Shown one piece after another: positions 46,911 through 56,950 of a DNA stretch of 64,000 bases (position 1 is its first letter; each line of letters starts with the position of its first letter). A program made the position numbers and the translations under genes. The stretch is taken from contig JAFGIY010000025.1 in NCBI GenBank assembly GCA_016929335.1, forward strand, positions 1-64,000. The letters run 5' to 3'. The DNA comes from Acidobacteriota bacterium (GTDB lineage: Bacteria; Acidobacteriota; UBA6911). The notes beneath the pieces were generated by a model that saw only the letters and a list, made by a program, of their open reading frames with translations, had not been told where the DNA came from and made no database searches.

Positions 46911-48898
46911 CACATCATATTTCCTACGCCCGGAGAGTATGACGGCGAAACAACACTCGCCGATGCTATCATGGTCGCGCACTGAACCACGCCGGTTATC
47001 TGAACCATAGCGGCGTTAAGAGTAATCGTGGGAGCCGTGATCGTCAGTCCGCTCGCCGTAACGCTGATCGTTCCTCCGGCCATCAGCGTGTCCGACATTG
47101 TAATTTTGGTGTTGCGGCTCTGAGTGATGGTGCGCGATTCGGATCCCATGATGTTCACGGTCGAATCTCTGTAAACCGTTTCGGAATCGTTGCCCATTAT
47201 CGTTGCGCTGCGGTCCTTCTGAACGGTCAAGGTCATGTTGCCGTTGACCGTTGTCTTGTCATCCACTTCTATTGTTGTGGTTCGGTTGTTTTCGACCTCG
47301 ATGGTCTCATCGTGATGAACCTTGAGCGTTTTATCATTCTCCACTTCCGTGTTCATATCTTTTTGCGCATGGACATGGATTTCTTCATTGCCATCCAGAT
47401 CTTCAAACCGGATTTCATTGTAGCCTCCGCTGCGCGGAGAGCTGTCCGACTTGATGCCGCTCTGCGTTTTGTTGTCCGGCAATGCATAAGGAGGCATCTG
47501 ATCGGCATTGTAAACACTGCCCACGATGATGGGGCGGTCCGGGTCCCCTTCAAGGAAATCCACAATCACTTCCTGGCCGACGCGGGGGAGATGGATCGCT
47601 CCCCATTGCTGTCCCGCCCAATGGGTTGCCACCCGAATCCAGCACGAACTTGATTCGTTATTGCGGCCATCGCGATCCCAGTGGAACTGCACCTTCACGC
47701 GCCCGTATTTATCCGTATAAATTTCTTCCCCCATTGCTCCCACCACGACCGCTGTCTGGCAGCCCCATACACGGGACTTGGCGGCCTGCTGAGGAGGACG
47801 GAAAAGCAGGCTGAGCGGGATGCAGCGAAAGCTGTTGGCATAATGATTATGGCCGGCTTCATCGGCGGAATGAAAACCTCCCTCAGAGGCCGAGTGAGTG
47901 ACGGTCGTCAGAATATAGGAACCTTCTGCACCTGGGTGGTTCTTCAGTTTGAACCGGTAGCCCGGAGTGAGATGGTACACGTTGCTCTCGCCCTGGATGA
48001 CGAATTGAGACATCTCCAATTGTTCCATGGCATGCTTGGTGATTTCCTTACCCGATCCCTTATTGTCATAGTTGCCGGGATAATCATAGACTTCAAACTG
48101 ATCGTTGCCGGCGACCTTGAGCTTATGGTTGATTTTGCCGACCATTGCGTTCGGCAGAATATCCTGGCTGGAGAAAAGATTCGTCTGCGGAGTCTCGAAG
48201 AAGTAGTCCTGCAGGCTGAACTTGCCGGAACCCAATTCCTGGGTTTTGATCCAGCCGGAGATGCGGCCTTCTTCCCGAGCTCCGCCTATAACCTCTTCAT
48301 AAATCAGTGAAGACTGAGCCGGCATATCGTGGTGGGAAGCCTTATTGTCGGAAATGACCAGCTTGTGGGAGTCTTTCGTGAACCGGAAAAAATAGAAGAT
48401 GCCTTCCTCTTCCATGAGGCGGGATGCGAAATTATGGTCCGTTTCGCGGTACTGAACGCAGTATTCACGGGGCTGATAGGAGCCCTGCAGCTCCCATGTG
48501 ACGTCCAATCCTTCGAGCACGCTTTTGAGGATATCGGGGACCGAGAGGTTCTGGAAAATGCGGCAGTTCTGCTTTCGGGTCAGAATCCAGAACTTGGGCG
48601 AAACGACGGCGCGATATCTGGACAGACGGCTGGCGTCGGGCAGCTGGGCAAAGGCGGTCACGATGCCGTGAATGAATCGCCGTTCCCCGTCTTCCGTTCC
48701 CACCACTCCGAAGGAAATCTCCTTCCCCAGAATGTCTTCAAACTTGATCCGCTTATTTTCGGAAAGAAGCTCAAGCTGGAAGCAGAAAAGCTGCGAAATC
48801 CCCTCGCTGCCTGTGAAGGATTCCAGCAGCAGTTCATTCGGTCCCAGTTTGCTTTCGATATACAGATAGCGATTCTCTTCTAGATACTTGTCCGCCAT
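46910..48898 (-). CDS. vgrG: T6SS spike protein VgrG
   Basis: 662 aa. gp27-like N-terminal part (SRLMEEEGIFYFFRF, MEQLEMSQFVIQG), then the gp5 OB-fold (KYGRVKVQFHWDRDGRNNESSSCWIRVATHWAGQQWG, HLPRVGQEVIVDFLEGDPDRPIIVGSVYN) and a beta-helix of DKTTVNGN-type repeats. The C-terminus ends at SPGVGNMM without an added effector domain, so effectors must load separately. GGGAGG lies before the ATG. Confidence 0.97.
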   Translation of the reverse strand: MADKYLEENRYLYIESKLGPNELLLESFTGSEGISQLFCFQLELLSENKRIKFEDILGKEISFGVVGTEDGERRFIHGIVTAFAQLPDASRLSRYRAVVSPKFWILTRKQNCRIFQNLSVPDILKSVLEGLDVTWELQGSYQPREYCVQYRETDHNFASRLMEEEGIFYFFRFTKDSHKLVISDNKASHHDMPAQSSLIYEEVIGGAREEGRISGWIKTQELGSGKFSLQDYFFETPQTNLFSSQDILPNAMVGKINHKLKVAGNDQFEVYDYPGNYDNKGSGKEITKHAMEQLEMSQFVIQGESNVYHLTPGYRFKLKNHPGAEGSYILTTVTHSASEGGFHSADEAGHNHYANSFRCIPLSLLFRPPQQAAKSRVWGCQTAVVVGAMGEEIYTDKYGRVKVQFHWDRDGRNNESSSCWIRVATHWAGQQWGAIHLPRVGQEVIVDFLEGDPDRPIIVGSVYNADQMPPYALPDNKTQSGIKSDSSPRSGGYNEIRFEDLDGNEEIHVHAQKDMNTEVENDKTLKVHHDETIEVENNRTTTIEVDDKTTVNGNMTLTVQKDRSATIMGNDSETVYRDSTVNIMGSESRTITQSRNTKITMSDTLMAGGTISVTASGLTITAPTITLNAAMVQITGVVQCATMIASASVVSPSYSPGVGNMM

Positions 48899-48910
48899 AT
48901 GCAGCCTCCC

Positions 48911-48932
48911 TCATTTTCGTGCAATTCGTAGC
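48911..48932 (-). repeat. Dispersed repeat copy
   Basis: On the minus strand CTACGAATTGCACGAAAATG, between clpV and vgrG. Confidence 0.65.
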
Positions 48933-51551
48933 CTAGCAATATGAAAAATTGCCGTCCGGGCCGACATTCACCTGGATGGATTCGAGCTTCTGTCCCTCCG
49001 CGATGCGGGTCAGCAGCTGGCGCGATATTTCCGGCAACAGCGTGTTGGTCAGAATGTTGTCGACATTGCGAGCGCCGCTTTCCACTTCCGTGCATCGGCG
49101 CCCGATTTCCTCGATCAGCGCGTCGCTGCAAATCAGATCGATTTTATGGTTTTCACGGATGCGCTTCTGGATTTTGCCGAGCTTGAGCACGATGATTTTC
49201 TTCAGCGCTTCATCCCGGATCGGGTAATACGGAATGATAACCAGGCGTCCCAGGAACGCGGGCTTGAATATCTTATTCAGCTCGGGTTTGATCGCCTTGA
49301 CGATGCCCTCGGGGGCGGGGGTGGTTTCCGGGTCGGCGCAGAGTTTCATCATCGCGTCCGTGGCGGCATTGGAAGTCAGCAGGATGATCGTGTTTTTGAA
49401 ATCTATTTCGCGGCCTTCCCCGTCTTCCATTCTGCCTTTGTCGAAAACCTGGAAGAAAAGCTCGAGCACATCGGGGTGCGCTTTTTCCACTTCATCTAAG
49501 AGCACCACCGAATACGGTCTGCGGCGCACGGCTTCGGTAAGGACTCCGCCTTCGCCGTAGCCTACGTATCCCGGAGGTGAACCCTTCAATGTGGAGACCG
49601 TGTGGGCTTCCTGGAACTCCGACATATTGATCGTGATCACATTGCGCTCGCCTCCATAAAGCAGGTCTGCGAGGGCAAGGGCTGTTTCCGTTTTTCCAAC
49701 ACCGCTGGGGCCGATGAGCAGGAAAACGCCGATCGGTTTCTGCGGGTCCTCCATGCCGGCACGAGAGGTCCGGATGCGCTGGGCGAGAGCTTCCATTGCG
49801 TGATTCTGCCCGATGACGCGCGCGCCCAGATGCTTTTCAAGTGTGAGGACGGTCTCGATTTCATCCTTCACCATTTTGCCTGTTGGGATGCCGGTCCACC
49901 CGGAAATCACTTCACCTACAATGCGGCCGTCCACGCACACCTGCATTAAAGGATTGTCTCCCTGCAGCGCGTTCAATTCGGCATTGAGTTTATCCAATTC
50001 GGCGCGCATGGATGCCTGGTCTCCCGTGCCTTCCTCCAGGCCGCTGCGGAGTTCACGTATCTTCGCGACCAGGGCGGATTCGATGGCAAATCGCTTTTCC
50101 AGCTCGGCGAGCGCGGCCGAGACTTCGGCACGTTTCATCTTGATTTGTTCCAACCGCTCGGCGTGATCGCCGCCCGCCGCCGCTTCCCGTGTAAGCACGC
50201 GTTCCTGAAGGTTAAAATCATCAATCTGGCGCTTTGCATCTTCGATCGCAGACGGAGTGGAATTCTGGCCCAGCGCCAGGCGCGCGCATGCGGTATCGAG
50301 GACGCTGACGGCTTTATCCGGCAACTGCCGGCCGGCAAGAAAACGATGGGACAGGCGAGCCGCGGCCGCTACGCCTTCATCAAGAATTCTGACTTTGTGG
50401 TGATTCTCGAGCGAAGCCACAATGCCGCGCAACATCACCGTGCATGCCTGTTCCGTGGGTTCTTCCACTTTCACAACCTGGAATCGGCGCGCCAGAGCCG
50501 GATCCTTTTCGAAGTATTTCTTATATTCGGACCATGTGGTGGCGGCGATCGTGCGCAGTTCGCCGCGAGCCAGGGCAGGTTTCAACAGATTGGCCGCATC
50601 GTTCTGTCCTGCCGCGCCGCCTGCGCCGATCATGGTGTGCGCCTCATCGATGAACAGAATGATCGGTGTGGGCGAGGCCTTCACCTCCTCGATGAGGCCC
50701 TTCAGCCTGTTTTCAAACTCCCCCTTGATGCCGGCGCCGGCCTGCAGCAGGGCCAGATCCAGCGTGCGCACGGTGACGTTTTTCAGCGCGGGAGGAACGT
50801 CCCCCTGCGCAATCCGCAGCGCCAATCCTTCCACAACGGAGGTTTTCCCGACCCCGGCCTCACCGGTGAGAATGGGGTTGTTTTGACGGCGGCGCATCAG
50901 TATATCGACGATCTGCCTGATTTCGAGGTCCCGGCCGAGCACCGGATCGAGTTTGCCGCTTTTTGCCTTTTCCGACAAATTAACGGTGTACTGATCGAGA
51001 TTCTGAGTTTTGCCGCCGCCTGCCGGTCGCGGCTCACCTTCCGGCGAATACTCGTCGGCGGCAGCCGTGAGTTCGTCTTCAACAGAACCGCGCACAATTG
51101 CAATGAAGTCTTTCTTGAGAGCTTCCGCATCGAGCTTCAGCAATTCCTTGCTGACCTCGCGCATGATCCGCGCCAGCTCATCATCCGTCACCAGCGCAAG
51201 AATGGTGAATCCGCTGCGCACCTGGCCTGCGCCGTAATCGATGGAACCCAGAGTCCAAGCTTCAGTCAGCATCTTCAGGATACTCGGGCTGATGGCGGGA
51301 GTACGCGCATTCCCGGATTTGAGCTTATCCAGGCTTCGGGTCAAATCCGCAGTCAGGCGCGACTGGTTGATGCCGAAGCGGTAAAAGATGCGCGCAGCAT
51401 CCGTATCCGTCGCTTCCATCAGCTTCATCAGATAATGCTCGATCTCCACATTGTAGTGAGTACGCGACAGACATAAGCCGGCGGCGGCCTCAAGAGCGCT
51501 GCGCGTCGGAGAGTTCAGTTTGTTAATGAGTGATTTTAGGTTTACGCTCAT
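48933..51551 (-). CDS. clpV: T6SS sheath-disassembly ATPase ClpV
   Basis: 872 aa with two AAA+ modules. First: GEAGVGKTSVVEG and ILFIDEAHTMIGAGG. Second: GPSGVGKTETALALA and VVLLDEVEKAH. An N-terminal ClpN domain starts LKSLINKLNSPTRSALEAAAGLCLSRTHYNVEIEHYLMKL, typical of ClpV rather than ClpB. It recycles contracted TssB-TssC sheaths. A 15-bp hairpin lies in the 207-base gap after tssG. Confidence 0.97.
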   Translation of the reverse strand: MSVNLKSLINKLNSPTRSALEAAAGLCLSRTHYNVEIEHYLMKLMEATDTDAARIFYRFGINQSRLTADLTRSLDKLKSGNARTPAISPSILKMLTEAWTLGSIDYGAGQVRSGFTILALVTDDELARIMREVSKELLKLDAEALKKDFIAIVRGSVEDELTAAADEYSPEGEPRPAGGGKTQNLDQYTVNLSEKAKSGKLDPVLGRDLEIRQIVDILMRRRQNNPILTGEAGVGKTSVVEGLALRIAQGDVPPALKNVTVRTLDLALLQAGAGIKGEFENRLKGLIEEVKASPTPIILFIDEAHTMIGAGGAAGQNDAANLLKPALARGELRTIAATTWSEYKKYFEKDPALARRFQVVKVEEPTEQACTVMLRGIVASLENHHKVRILDEGVAAAARLSHRFLAGRQLPDKAVSVLDTACARLALGQNSTPSAIEDAKRQIDDFNLQERVLTREAAAGGDHAERLEQIKMKRAEVSAALAELEKRFAIESALVAKIRELRSGLEEGTGDQASMRAELDKLNAELNALQGDNPLMQVCVDGRIVGEVISGWTGIPTGKMVKDEIETVLTLEKHLGARVIGQNHAMEALAQRIRTSRAGMEDPQKPIGVFLLIGPSGVGKTETALALADLLYGGERNVITINMSEFQEAHTVSTLKGSPPGYVGYGEGGVLTEAVRRRPYSVVLLDEVEKAHPDVLELFFQVFDKGRMEDGEGREIDFKNTIILLTSNAATDAMMKLCADPETTPAPEGIVKAIKPELNKIFKPAFLGRLVIIPYYPIRDEALKKIIVLKLGKIQKRIRENHKIDLICSDALIEEIGRRCTEVESGARNVDNILTNTLLPEISRQLLTRIAEGQKLESIQVNVGPDGNFSYC

Positions 51552-51643
51552 ATGCGGCCTCCCTGGTGAATATGCTTTTGCCCTTTATCGGTAATGCATC
51601 GAAAGCTTTGATACATTGGGATTCAGAATGCAGGATTCATGAA

Positions 51644-51677
51644 CATGTGGGTCCGGCCTTCAGGCCGGACGCACATG
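51644..51677. repeat. 15-bp hairpin between tssG and clpV
   Basis: GTCCGGCC (51651-51658) loops over TTCA to GGCCGGAC (51663-51670), and outside a single mismatch CATGTG pairs with CACATG. No T-run on either side. It may separate the expression of the sheath/baseplate genes from clpV-vgrG. Confidence 0.65.
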
Positions 51678-51758
51678 AGAAATGGGGCTCATCCAAAGAT
51701 ACAACATCAAATTCTGAATTCTGACATCCTTTTTTTCTCCATCCATCCTTTCCCACAG

Positions 51759-52802
51759 TCAGATACTGAGAATGCTGTCGTCCGGATCATGCGGCATAGG
51801 CGCAGTCCGGGCCCATGTCAGCCATCCGAGGCGCGGAGCTGTCGCGCTGTCCGCACCTAATTCGCAGATCGGCGCCTCCTCTTTTTTCAGTACGAGCTGC
51901 ACCTCGCAATCGAGTTCATTCCCTACAAAAAAGCGGACCAGGGCGCGAAGCGGCTGGTGCGCAGAGCCGTCGGGAAGAAACTCCAGATACTGTTTCAGCG
52001 TCAAAGGTCCCAGTCGAATACGCACGCCGGATTGCTGATCCCAGATCTCATCTCCTACAACCGTTCCGAAGCCCAGCTTTTCGGAGTCGGAACCGCTTTC
52101 GGTGAAACAACATTGTGTGTCGCGGTCGATGGGATGCCATCTCCCGATGAACTGCTCGATCTCGACCGGCACATCGAAATAATCCATCAACAATGCGCGC
52201 AGGCCGGAAGCGGAGCGCGCGTGTGCGGCAACCAGTCCACAGCGGAAGATCAGAGCTTCATCCGAGACGGCCTGACGGCCCGCCAATCCGGGTGTCCCCA
52301 TTCCGATCAGGTCCATAAGATGCGGAGAGAGGGCATCTTCCTCGCCGCGTTCATAGCCGACCGTGAAGTGGTGCTTCTCCCATGCCCGGAAGAAAAGCGA
52401 GATGGCGCGGTGATTGAAAATATCGAGGAATGCCCGCATGGCGCTGTCGCGGGCGCGCAGCCGTTCGCGGATCAGAAGCGTATAGTTAAGAGGAAGCAGG
52501 CCCTGGGGACCGGTGAGGCCCATGAAATTCACATCCATCTGCGGCTGGGAATCTTCAGCCCAATCCAGTCTGGCGATCTGGCTGGGAGGGAAACCGAGAT
52601 TGGGCGCGGCGCCGAAACGGACGGCTTCGGTGCCGGGATCCGAGAAGCGGCCTACGGGATGGAGTTTTCTCAGAAGACGCGTCAGGAGGCGGACTGCCTG
52701 GAAAAAGTCGAAGTCGGGCGCTTCTTCCCGAAGAATATTCTCCATTCTGGATGCATCCGGCTTTTCTACAGCAGGATCTTCGTTCCGGCTCGTGGAGGCC
52801 AC
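51759..52802 (-). CDS. tssG: T6SS baseplate protein TssG
   Basis: 347 aa. A GTG start at 52802 is chosen: AAGGAGGTA ends eight bases before it, although it overlaps tssF by 37 bases. Family features: EEAPDFDFFQAVRLLTRLL near the start, PLNYTLLIRERLRARDSAMRAFLDIFNHRAISLFFRAWEKH, and LSPHLMDLIGMGTPGLAGR. It pairs with TssF in the baseplate wedge. Confidence 0.95.
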   Translation of the reverse strand: MASTSRNEDPAVEKPDASRMENILREEAPDFDFFQAVRLLTRLLRKLHPVGRFSDPGTEAVRFGAAPNLGFPPSQIARLDWAEDSQPQMDVNFMGLTGPQGLLPLNYTLLIRERLRARDSAMRAFLDIFNHRAISLFFRAWEKHHFTVGYERGEEDALSPHLMDLIGMGTPGLAGRQAVSDEALIFRCGLVAAHARSASGLRALLMDYFDVPVEIEQFIGRWHPIDRDTQCCFTESGSDSEKLGFGTVVGDEIWDQQSGVRIRLGPLTLKQYLEFLPDGSAHQPLRALVRFFVGNELDCEVQLVLKKEEAPICELGADSATAPRLGWLTWARTAPMPHDPDDSILSI

Positions 52803-54604
52803 AGGCGCAATACCTCCTTCCTCTGGCGCGTGGCGACGCTCAACTGGCTGAAGCTGTTGAGCGTGACATACAGGCCCAGAAAGTGCTCCAGGATGCTGGC
52901 AAACAGGTAAGCCCCGCCGCCGACAAAATTTTCCTCATCCAACAGCAGTTCGACGCGGGTGCCGCGCGCGAACGTAATGCCGTTTTCCGACACGATGCGC
53001 GCGAAGTGCGGGCTGCTCTTCAGCTGCAGGATGCCCTCGATCTGCTTCATCGAATAGGGAGAATTGGTAAAGTCGTAAAGCTTGAGAATTTCCTGGAGGG
53101 CTTCTTTCCCTTCCGATACCAGCGACAGATAGTTCAAAGAAAGGTGCGAAATAAGCCGCCAGAGAGAGGATCTGCCGGTCGGCGGGCGGACGGCCTGCGT
53201 AGGCTTTCTCAGCGCCACAATGGATTGAACGGGAGCGGCGCCCTCGATTTCAAAATCGCCCGATTCCATGCCGAAGGGGAGGCGCGCGGGGAGATCGCGG
53301 TTGGTACAGGTGAGACGGATTGTGAGACTGTCAAGATCGGGAGAAACCGGCCGCTGTTCGAGATCTACCAGAGATAAATACATCTCCGTGCCTTCATCAT
53401 CACGTCGGCCGGAAGCACGGCGCGACGCCAACCAGAAAGTCTGCCCTCGCTTGGAAGCGGATCCGTGGTGATAGGAATAGAAGGGTTCAATTTGCACCGG
53501 TTCCTGTGTGTCCGGCCGGACGCTGACCACGTCATCCACGGAGAAAATCTCGGTGGCGTTGGGCCGGCGGACATCCGGAATGATAGGATATTCGAAGCGG
53601 CGCTGTGTAATGAGAATGGGCTCGGCCGTTTGTTCAAAAAGGTTCACCGCGGGGGTGCATGCCGGTTGAAATGTCTTGGCGGAGATGCCGACTTCGAGCG
53701 CCTGCCGCCGTTCCGCCAGCTCAAAGGGGGCAATGAGAAAAATCAGTTCGGCTCTGTTTTTGAATCCCTGCAGCGCGGATTCCAAGCCTGTCAAATCCAA
53801 AAAGAAGAATTTCTCAGGAAAATTGAAGAATTCATGCAACAGCCGGTACCCTTCGAATGAGCGGCGCGGATTGGGCAGCATGCTTTCATTTTCGCCGAAT
53901 CCGACGGGACGAAGCGAACCCGCAGGGAGCGTTATGGGGGGGATGCGCGATCCCGGCGAAGGATCCCGCACGAGAATCTGCGTCACGCGGCTGCACAGGA
54001 GCTCGTAGAGCGCGTGAATAGTGCCGCCTTCGCCGTTCAGGAAAATACGCAGAGGGTCGGGCGGCGCTTTTTCAAAAGTCAGGTCGCGCCAGCACGCGAG
54101 TTCCACCCGCAGAGCGGCAACCGCCTCCGCGGACTTGATGGCGGGCTGCAGGCGGTCGGGCGTTTTCCATTCCGCCGCGGCCACGCTCATCGGCCAGAGA
54201 TAGGTGTCGTAGCATGTTCGGAATCTGCACGGCATTCCGGCGACAGGCCGTGAGGAGAGAACCGCGCCGCGTTCCAGTTTTAGTCCCGTGCCGATCTGCG
54301 CCTGCGAAGGATTCATGCGAAAGTCCACGATCGTCATGGACGGGACCGGGCGGATGAAATGGGGATAAATGATGCTGAGGAGAGCTTCCGTAATTTCCGG
54401 GAACTCATCGTCGATCTTGAGATGGACGCGGGCGGCCAGAAACGCAAACGCTTCCAAGAGCCGCTCCACGTGCGGATCTTCGCATTTGTCGGGCTCGATG
54501 CTCAGGCGCGAGGCGATTTTGGGATATTGTTCGGCAAACTGCGCTCCCATGCGCCGCAGGAAGCTGAGTTCGCGTTCGTAATACAACAGCAGATCGTCAC
54601 GCAC
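52766..54604 (-). CDS. tssF: T6SS baseplate protein TssF
   Basis: 612 aa. The start LLLYYERELSFLRRMGAQFAEQYPKIASRL and DPHVERLLEAFAFLAARVHLKIDDEFPEITEALLSIIYPHF are hallmarks. It is the large wedge subunit, in contact with TssG, TssK and TssE. Two bases separate it from tssE. Confidence 0.97.
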   Translation of the reverse strand: MRDDLLLYYERELSFLRRMGAQFAEQYPKIASRLSIEPDKCEDPHVERLLEAFAFLAARVHLKIDDEFPEITEALLSIIYPHFIRPVPSMTIVDFRMNPSQAQIGTGLKLERGAVLSSRPVAGMPCRFRTCYDTYLWPMSVAAAEWKTPDRLQPAIKSAEAVAALRVELACWRDLTFEKAPPDPLRIFLNGEGGTIHALYELLCSRVTQILVRDPSPGSRIPPITLPAGSLRPVGFGENESMLPNPRRSFEGYRLLHEFFNFPEKFFFLDLTGLESALQGFKNRAELIFLIAPFELAERRQALEVGISAKTFQPACTPAVNLFEQTAEPILITQRRFEYPIIPDVRRPNATEIFSVDDVVSVRPDTQEPVQIEPFYSYHHGSASKRGQTFWLASRRASGRRDDEGTEMYLSLVDLEQRPVSPDLDSLTIRLTCTNRDLPARLPFGMESGDFEIEGAAPVQSIVALRKPTQAVRPPTGRSSLWRLISHLSLNYLSLVSEGKEALQEILKLYDFTNSPYSMKQIEGILQLKSSPHFARIVSENGITFARGTRVELLLDEENFVGGGAYLFASILEHFLGLYVTLNSFSQLSVATRQRKEVLRLWPPRAGTKILL

Positions 54605-54605
54605 G

Positions 54606-55094
54606 TTAATCGCCCTTTATCTGATATTCGCCGCTATTGAGCTGAAGCACCGTGTCGAACAGGATCTGTTCGGGCGCCGGATCCATTTTAAGCAGAGCCT
54701 CGATTTGAAACCGCAGTATACGCGGTCCCGAGCCGCCGCTGTCCAGGGCGCGCACGCGCGTGCCCGCAAGGCGTGGTTCAAAAATTTCTATAGTCTGTTC
54801 GATGAGGCGCAACAGCCTCTGGCGGTCACGTGGAGAATTCAATGCCATCGAGGTCACATCGGGCAATCCGTAATTGTATAGCGACCGGAACAGTTCTTCA
54901 TAGGTCTCCGGCACCTCTTCCGGGTTCCTTCGCGTATTCAACAGCCATTCCAGATCGCGGCGCAGCGACGCTTTCAACCGGCGAACCGACTGCGAGCGGT
55001 TTGCGGGCGGATCGGCGCTTTCTTTGGGATTCAGGTCAATCAGACGATCCAGGATCGAAGTCGTAACGGCGAGATCGGGATCCGGTCTCGGCAT
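54606..55094 (-). CDS. tssE: T6SS baseplate protein TssE (gp25-like)
   Basis: 162 aa. The gp25/lysozyme-like motif region LRRDLEWLLNTRR, then EELFRSLYNYGLPDVTSMALNSPRDRQRLLRLIEQTIEIFEPRL and VRALDSGGSGPRILRFQIEALL. It links sheath to baseplate. It follows tssA by three bases. Confidence 0.94.
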   Translation of the reverse strand: MPRPDPDLAVTTSILDRLIDLNPKESADPPANRSQSVRRLKASLRRDLEWLLNTRRNPEEVPETYEELFRSLYNYGLPDVTSMALNSPRDRQRLLRLIEQTIEIFEPRLAGTRVRALDSGGSGPRILRFQIEALLKMDPAPEQILFDTVLQLNSGEYQIKGD

Positions 55095-55097
55095 GGC

Positions 55098-56942
55098 CTA
55101 TCTCCTACAGGCCAGGGCCTGCAATGGATCCAGCCGGCAGATGCGGTCATAGATCTTTTGTTTCAGCTCGGGGGCTGCTTTGGATTTTGCGAGGCATTGA
55201 TAAAGGAGGCTGAACGGCTGTGCCACGAAAGCCGCCGCCTCCCAGCCCTCCAGTCCCCGGGAATCAATTTCGGCGGTGATCTGTTCGAGTATGGGATGGG
55301 CGATCTGTTCATATCCCATCGAAATGCAGAGGTGCGCCAGTTGCAGCCGGCGCTGGAAGCGGCCCCGGCCGCTTTTCTCCGCCGCCGCCTCGCGCATCAT
55401 GATTTCGATCGCTTCCTGCTGCCGCCCGGACTGAGCGGCTTCCTGAGCAAGTTCGTAGGCATCGGGAGTTTGCAGCCCGTCCTCCTGCATTTGATAAGCT
55501 CTTTCTCCAACAACAGGAGGCGGAGCATATACAGGCTCCTCTTCGGCAGCCGCAGGCGCGGCGGCTGCTACAGGCGCGATCTCATCCAGCCACGATTGTG
55601 TTTCGGGATTTGCGGCAGGCGTATCATCCAGAAGGATAGCCTGTCGAAGTATGGGATAATCTGCCAGCAGAGCATTCACTTCCGCCCGGATGACGGCTTG
55701 AATCTGCGTGTAGCTCATTTCATATGCTGCGCGGTACACATAGCGCTGCAAATCAAGCCAGCCGCGGCCGCAAGGCATTCCCATGGCTGTTTCGGCGATT
55801 TCAATCACCTGCTGCCAGTCCCCGTCATTCGCCGCCTTTTTCAGCGACTGGCGGACCTCGGTCGGAGGAGCTTCCAGAAGGTTTGGGTCCAGCTCGGAAC
55901 CCGCGCTGCGCAGTTCGCCGAAGCGCAGGCCGCGCAACAGAAGGAAGGGCGTTGTGCTGTAGGGATCTTCCCGCCTTAAAAATGCAGCAACACTGATAAT
56001 GCGCCTGTATGCATCGTCTTTATCGACCGGCTCTGGCGCGAGGGGACCGCCCCTCGGACGGACTTTTGGCTGTGCGGCAGCGGTTGGAGCTTCCTCTGCC
56101 CAGGATGACGATTCCTCAGGCGCGGCGTCTTCCGGAGGAGCTTCCGCTCCCGCGGAAGAGTCATCCGGCTCCGATTCCCGCTTTTTCTGCAGCAGACCGT
56201 GCACGGAGTGGCGAAGCTCCTCAATAGTCGTTTTCAGCGGACTGAAGGATGGAGCATCGTTCCCGAACTTATCGCCGCATAATGCGGAGAGGGAATCGAT
56301 GGATTCCAGAATGCCGTCCAGCGTCGACTCCAGATTGACATAGAAACCCTTGGGCGTGGAGTTGAAAGCCTTGTCCCAGTCTTCGCCGGTTATTTTCCCT
56401 TCCGCAATGGCGGCCGCGCGTGCCTCCCGCTTTTCTTCTTCTGCGGACTCATCTTCGTAACCTACCAGGCGTGCCTCCCTGGATTGATACCAGCTATAGC
56501 CTGATTTTGTAATCGGCAGGCTTCGCAGAGTAGTGTCCATGCGTGAACCAAGCCAATCCAGTGGTGCGGCGCGCAGTTCAAGATCGCCGTCATCGATTTC
56601 CGGATAGAGGCAGTCCCAGAAATTGCCGATCAGTCCGCTGATCAAATCCAGGCCGGCGCGCAGGCCGGCAAAGGATTCCGTCTTAATCAGCGCTTCCGTC
56701 AGCCAGACGGCAATCTGCAGGTCTTTGCTTTTGGTTGCCAGCGCCTCACCGGCAAGTTTTAAAACCACGGGATAGTCGGCGGTCTTTCGTTCATACTGCC
56801 AGTCTCCCTGCGGCACATCGTCTTCCTCCCGCCGCGCTTCCTTGATTTTGTCGTAGACGGGATTGTAACGCAGATTTTCACCGCATGGATTTTCGCCGGG
56901 AATCGGATTCAGCAGATCGTCTCGGAGGGGCATCAGAATCAA
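55098..56942 (-). CDS. tssA: T6SS cap/assembly protein TssA
   Basis: 614 aa. The ImpA N-terminal domain (PIPGENPCGENLRYNPVYDKIKEARREEDD, DWQYERKTADYPVVLKLAGEALATKSKDLQIAVWLTEALIK) is clear. A Pro/Ala/Glu-rich linker around residues 260-300 joins a large C-terminal helical domain. It starts at TTG 56942 with AAGG upstream, or at ATG 56933. It guides sheath polymerisation. Confidence 0.93.
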   Translation of the reverse strand: MILMPLRDDLLNPIPGENPCGENLRYNPVYDKIKEARREEDDVPQGDWQYERKTADYPVVLKLAGEALATKSKDLQIAVWLTEALIKTESFAGLRAGLDLISGLIGNFWDCLYPEIDDGDLELRAAPLDWLGSRMDTTLRSLPITKSGYSWYQSREARLVGYEDESAEEEKREARAAAIAEGKITGEDWDKAFNSTPKGFYVNLESTLDGILESIDSLSALCGDKFGNDAPSFSPLKTTIEELRHSVHGLLQKKRESEPDDSSAGAEAPPEDAAPEESSSWAEEAPTAAAQPKVRPRGGPLAPEPVDKDDAYRRIISVAAFLRREDPYSTTPFLLLRGLRFGELRSAGSELDPNLLEAPPTEVRQSLKKAANDGDWQQVIEIAETAMGMPCGRGWLDLQRYVYRAAYEMSYTQIQAVIRAEVNALLADYPILRQAILLDDTPAANPETQSWLDEIAPVAAAAPAAAEEEPVYAPPPVVGERAYQMQEDGLQTPDAYELAQEAAQSGRQQEAIEIMMREAAAEKSGRGRFQRRLQLAHLCISMGYEQIAHPILEQITAEIDSRGLEGWEAAAFVAQPFSLLYQCLAKSKAAPELKQKIYDRICRLDPLQALACRR

Positions 56943-56950
56943 AAGAGCCT

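Noticed and set aside
50145-51476. 443-codon frame opposite clpV
   Set aside because: Shadow of the two AAA+ modules.
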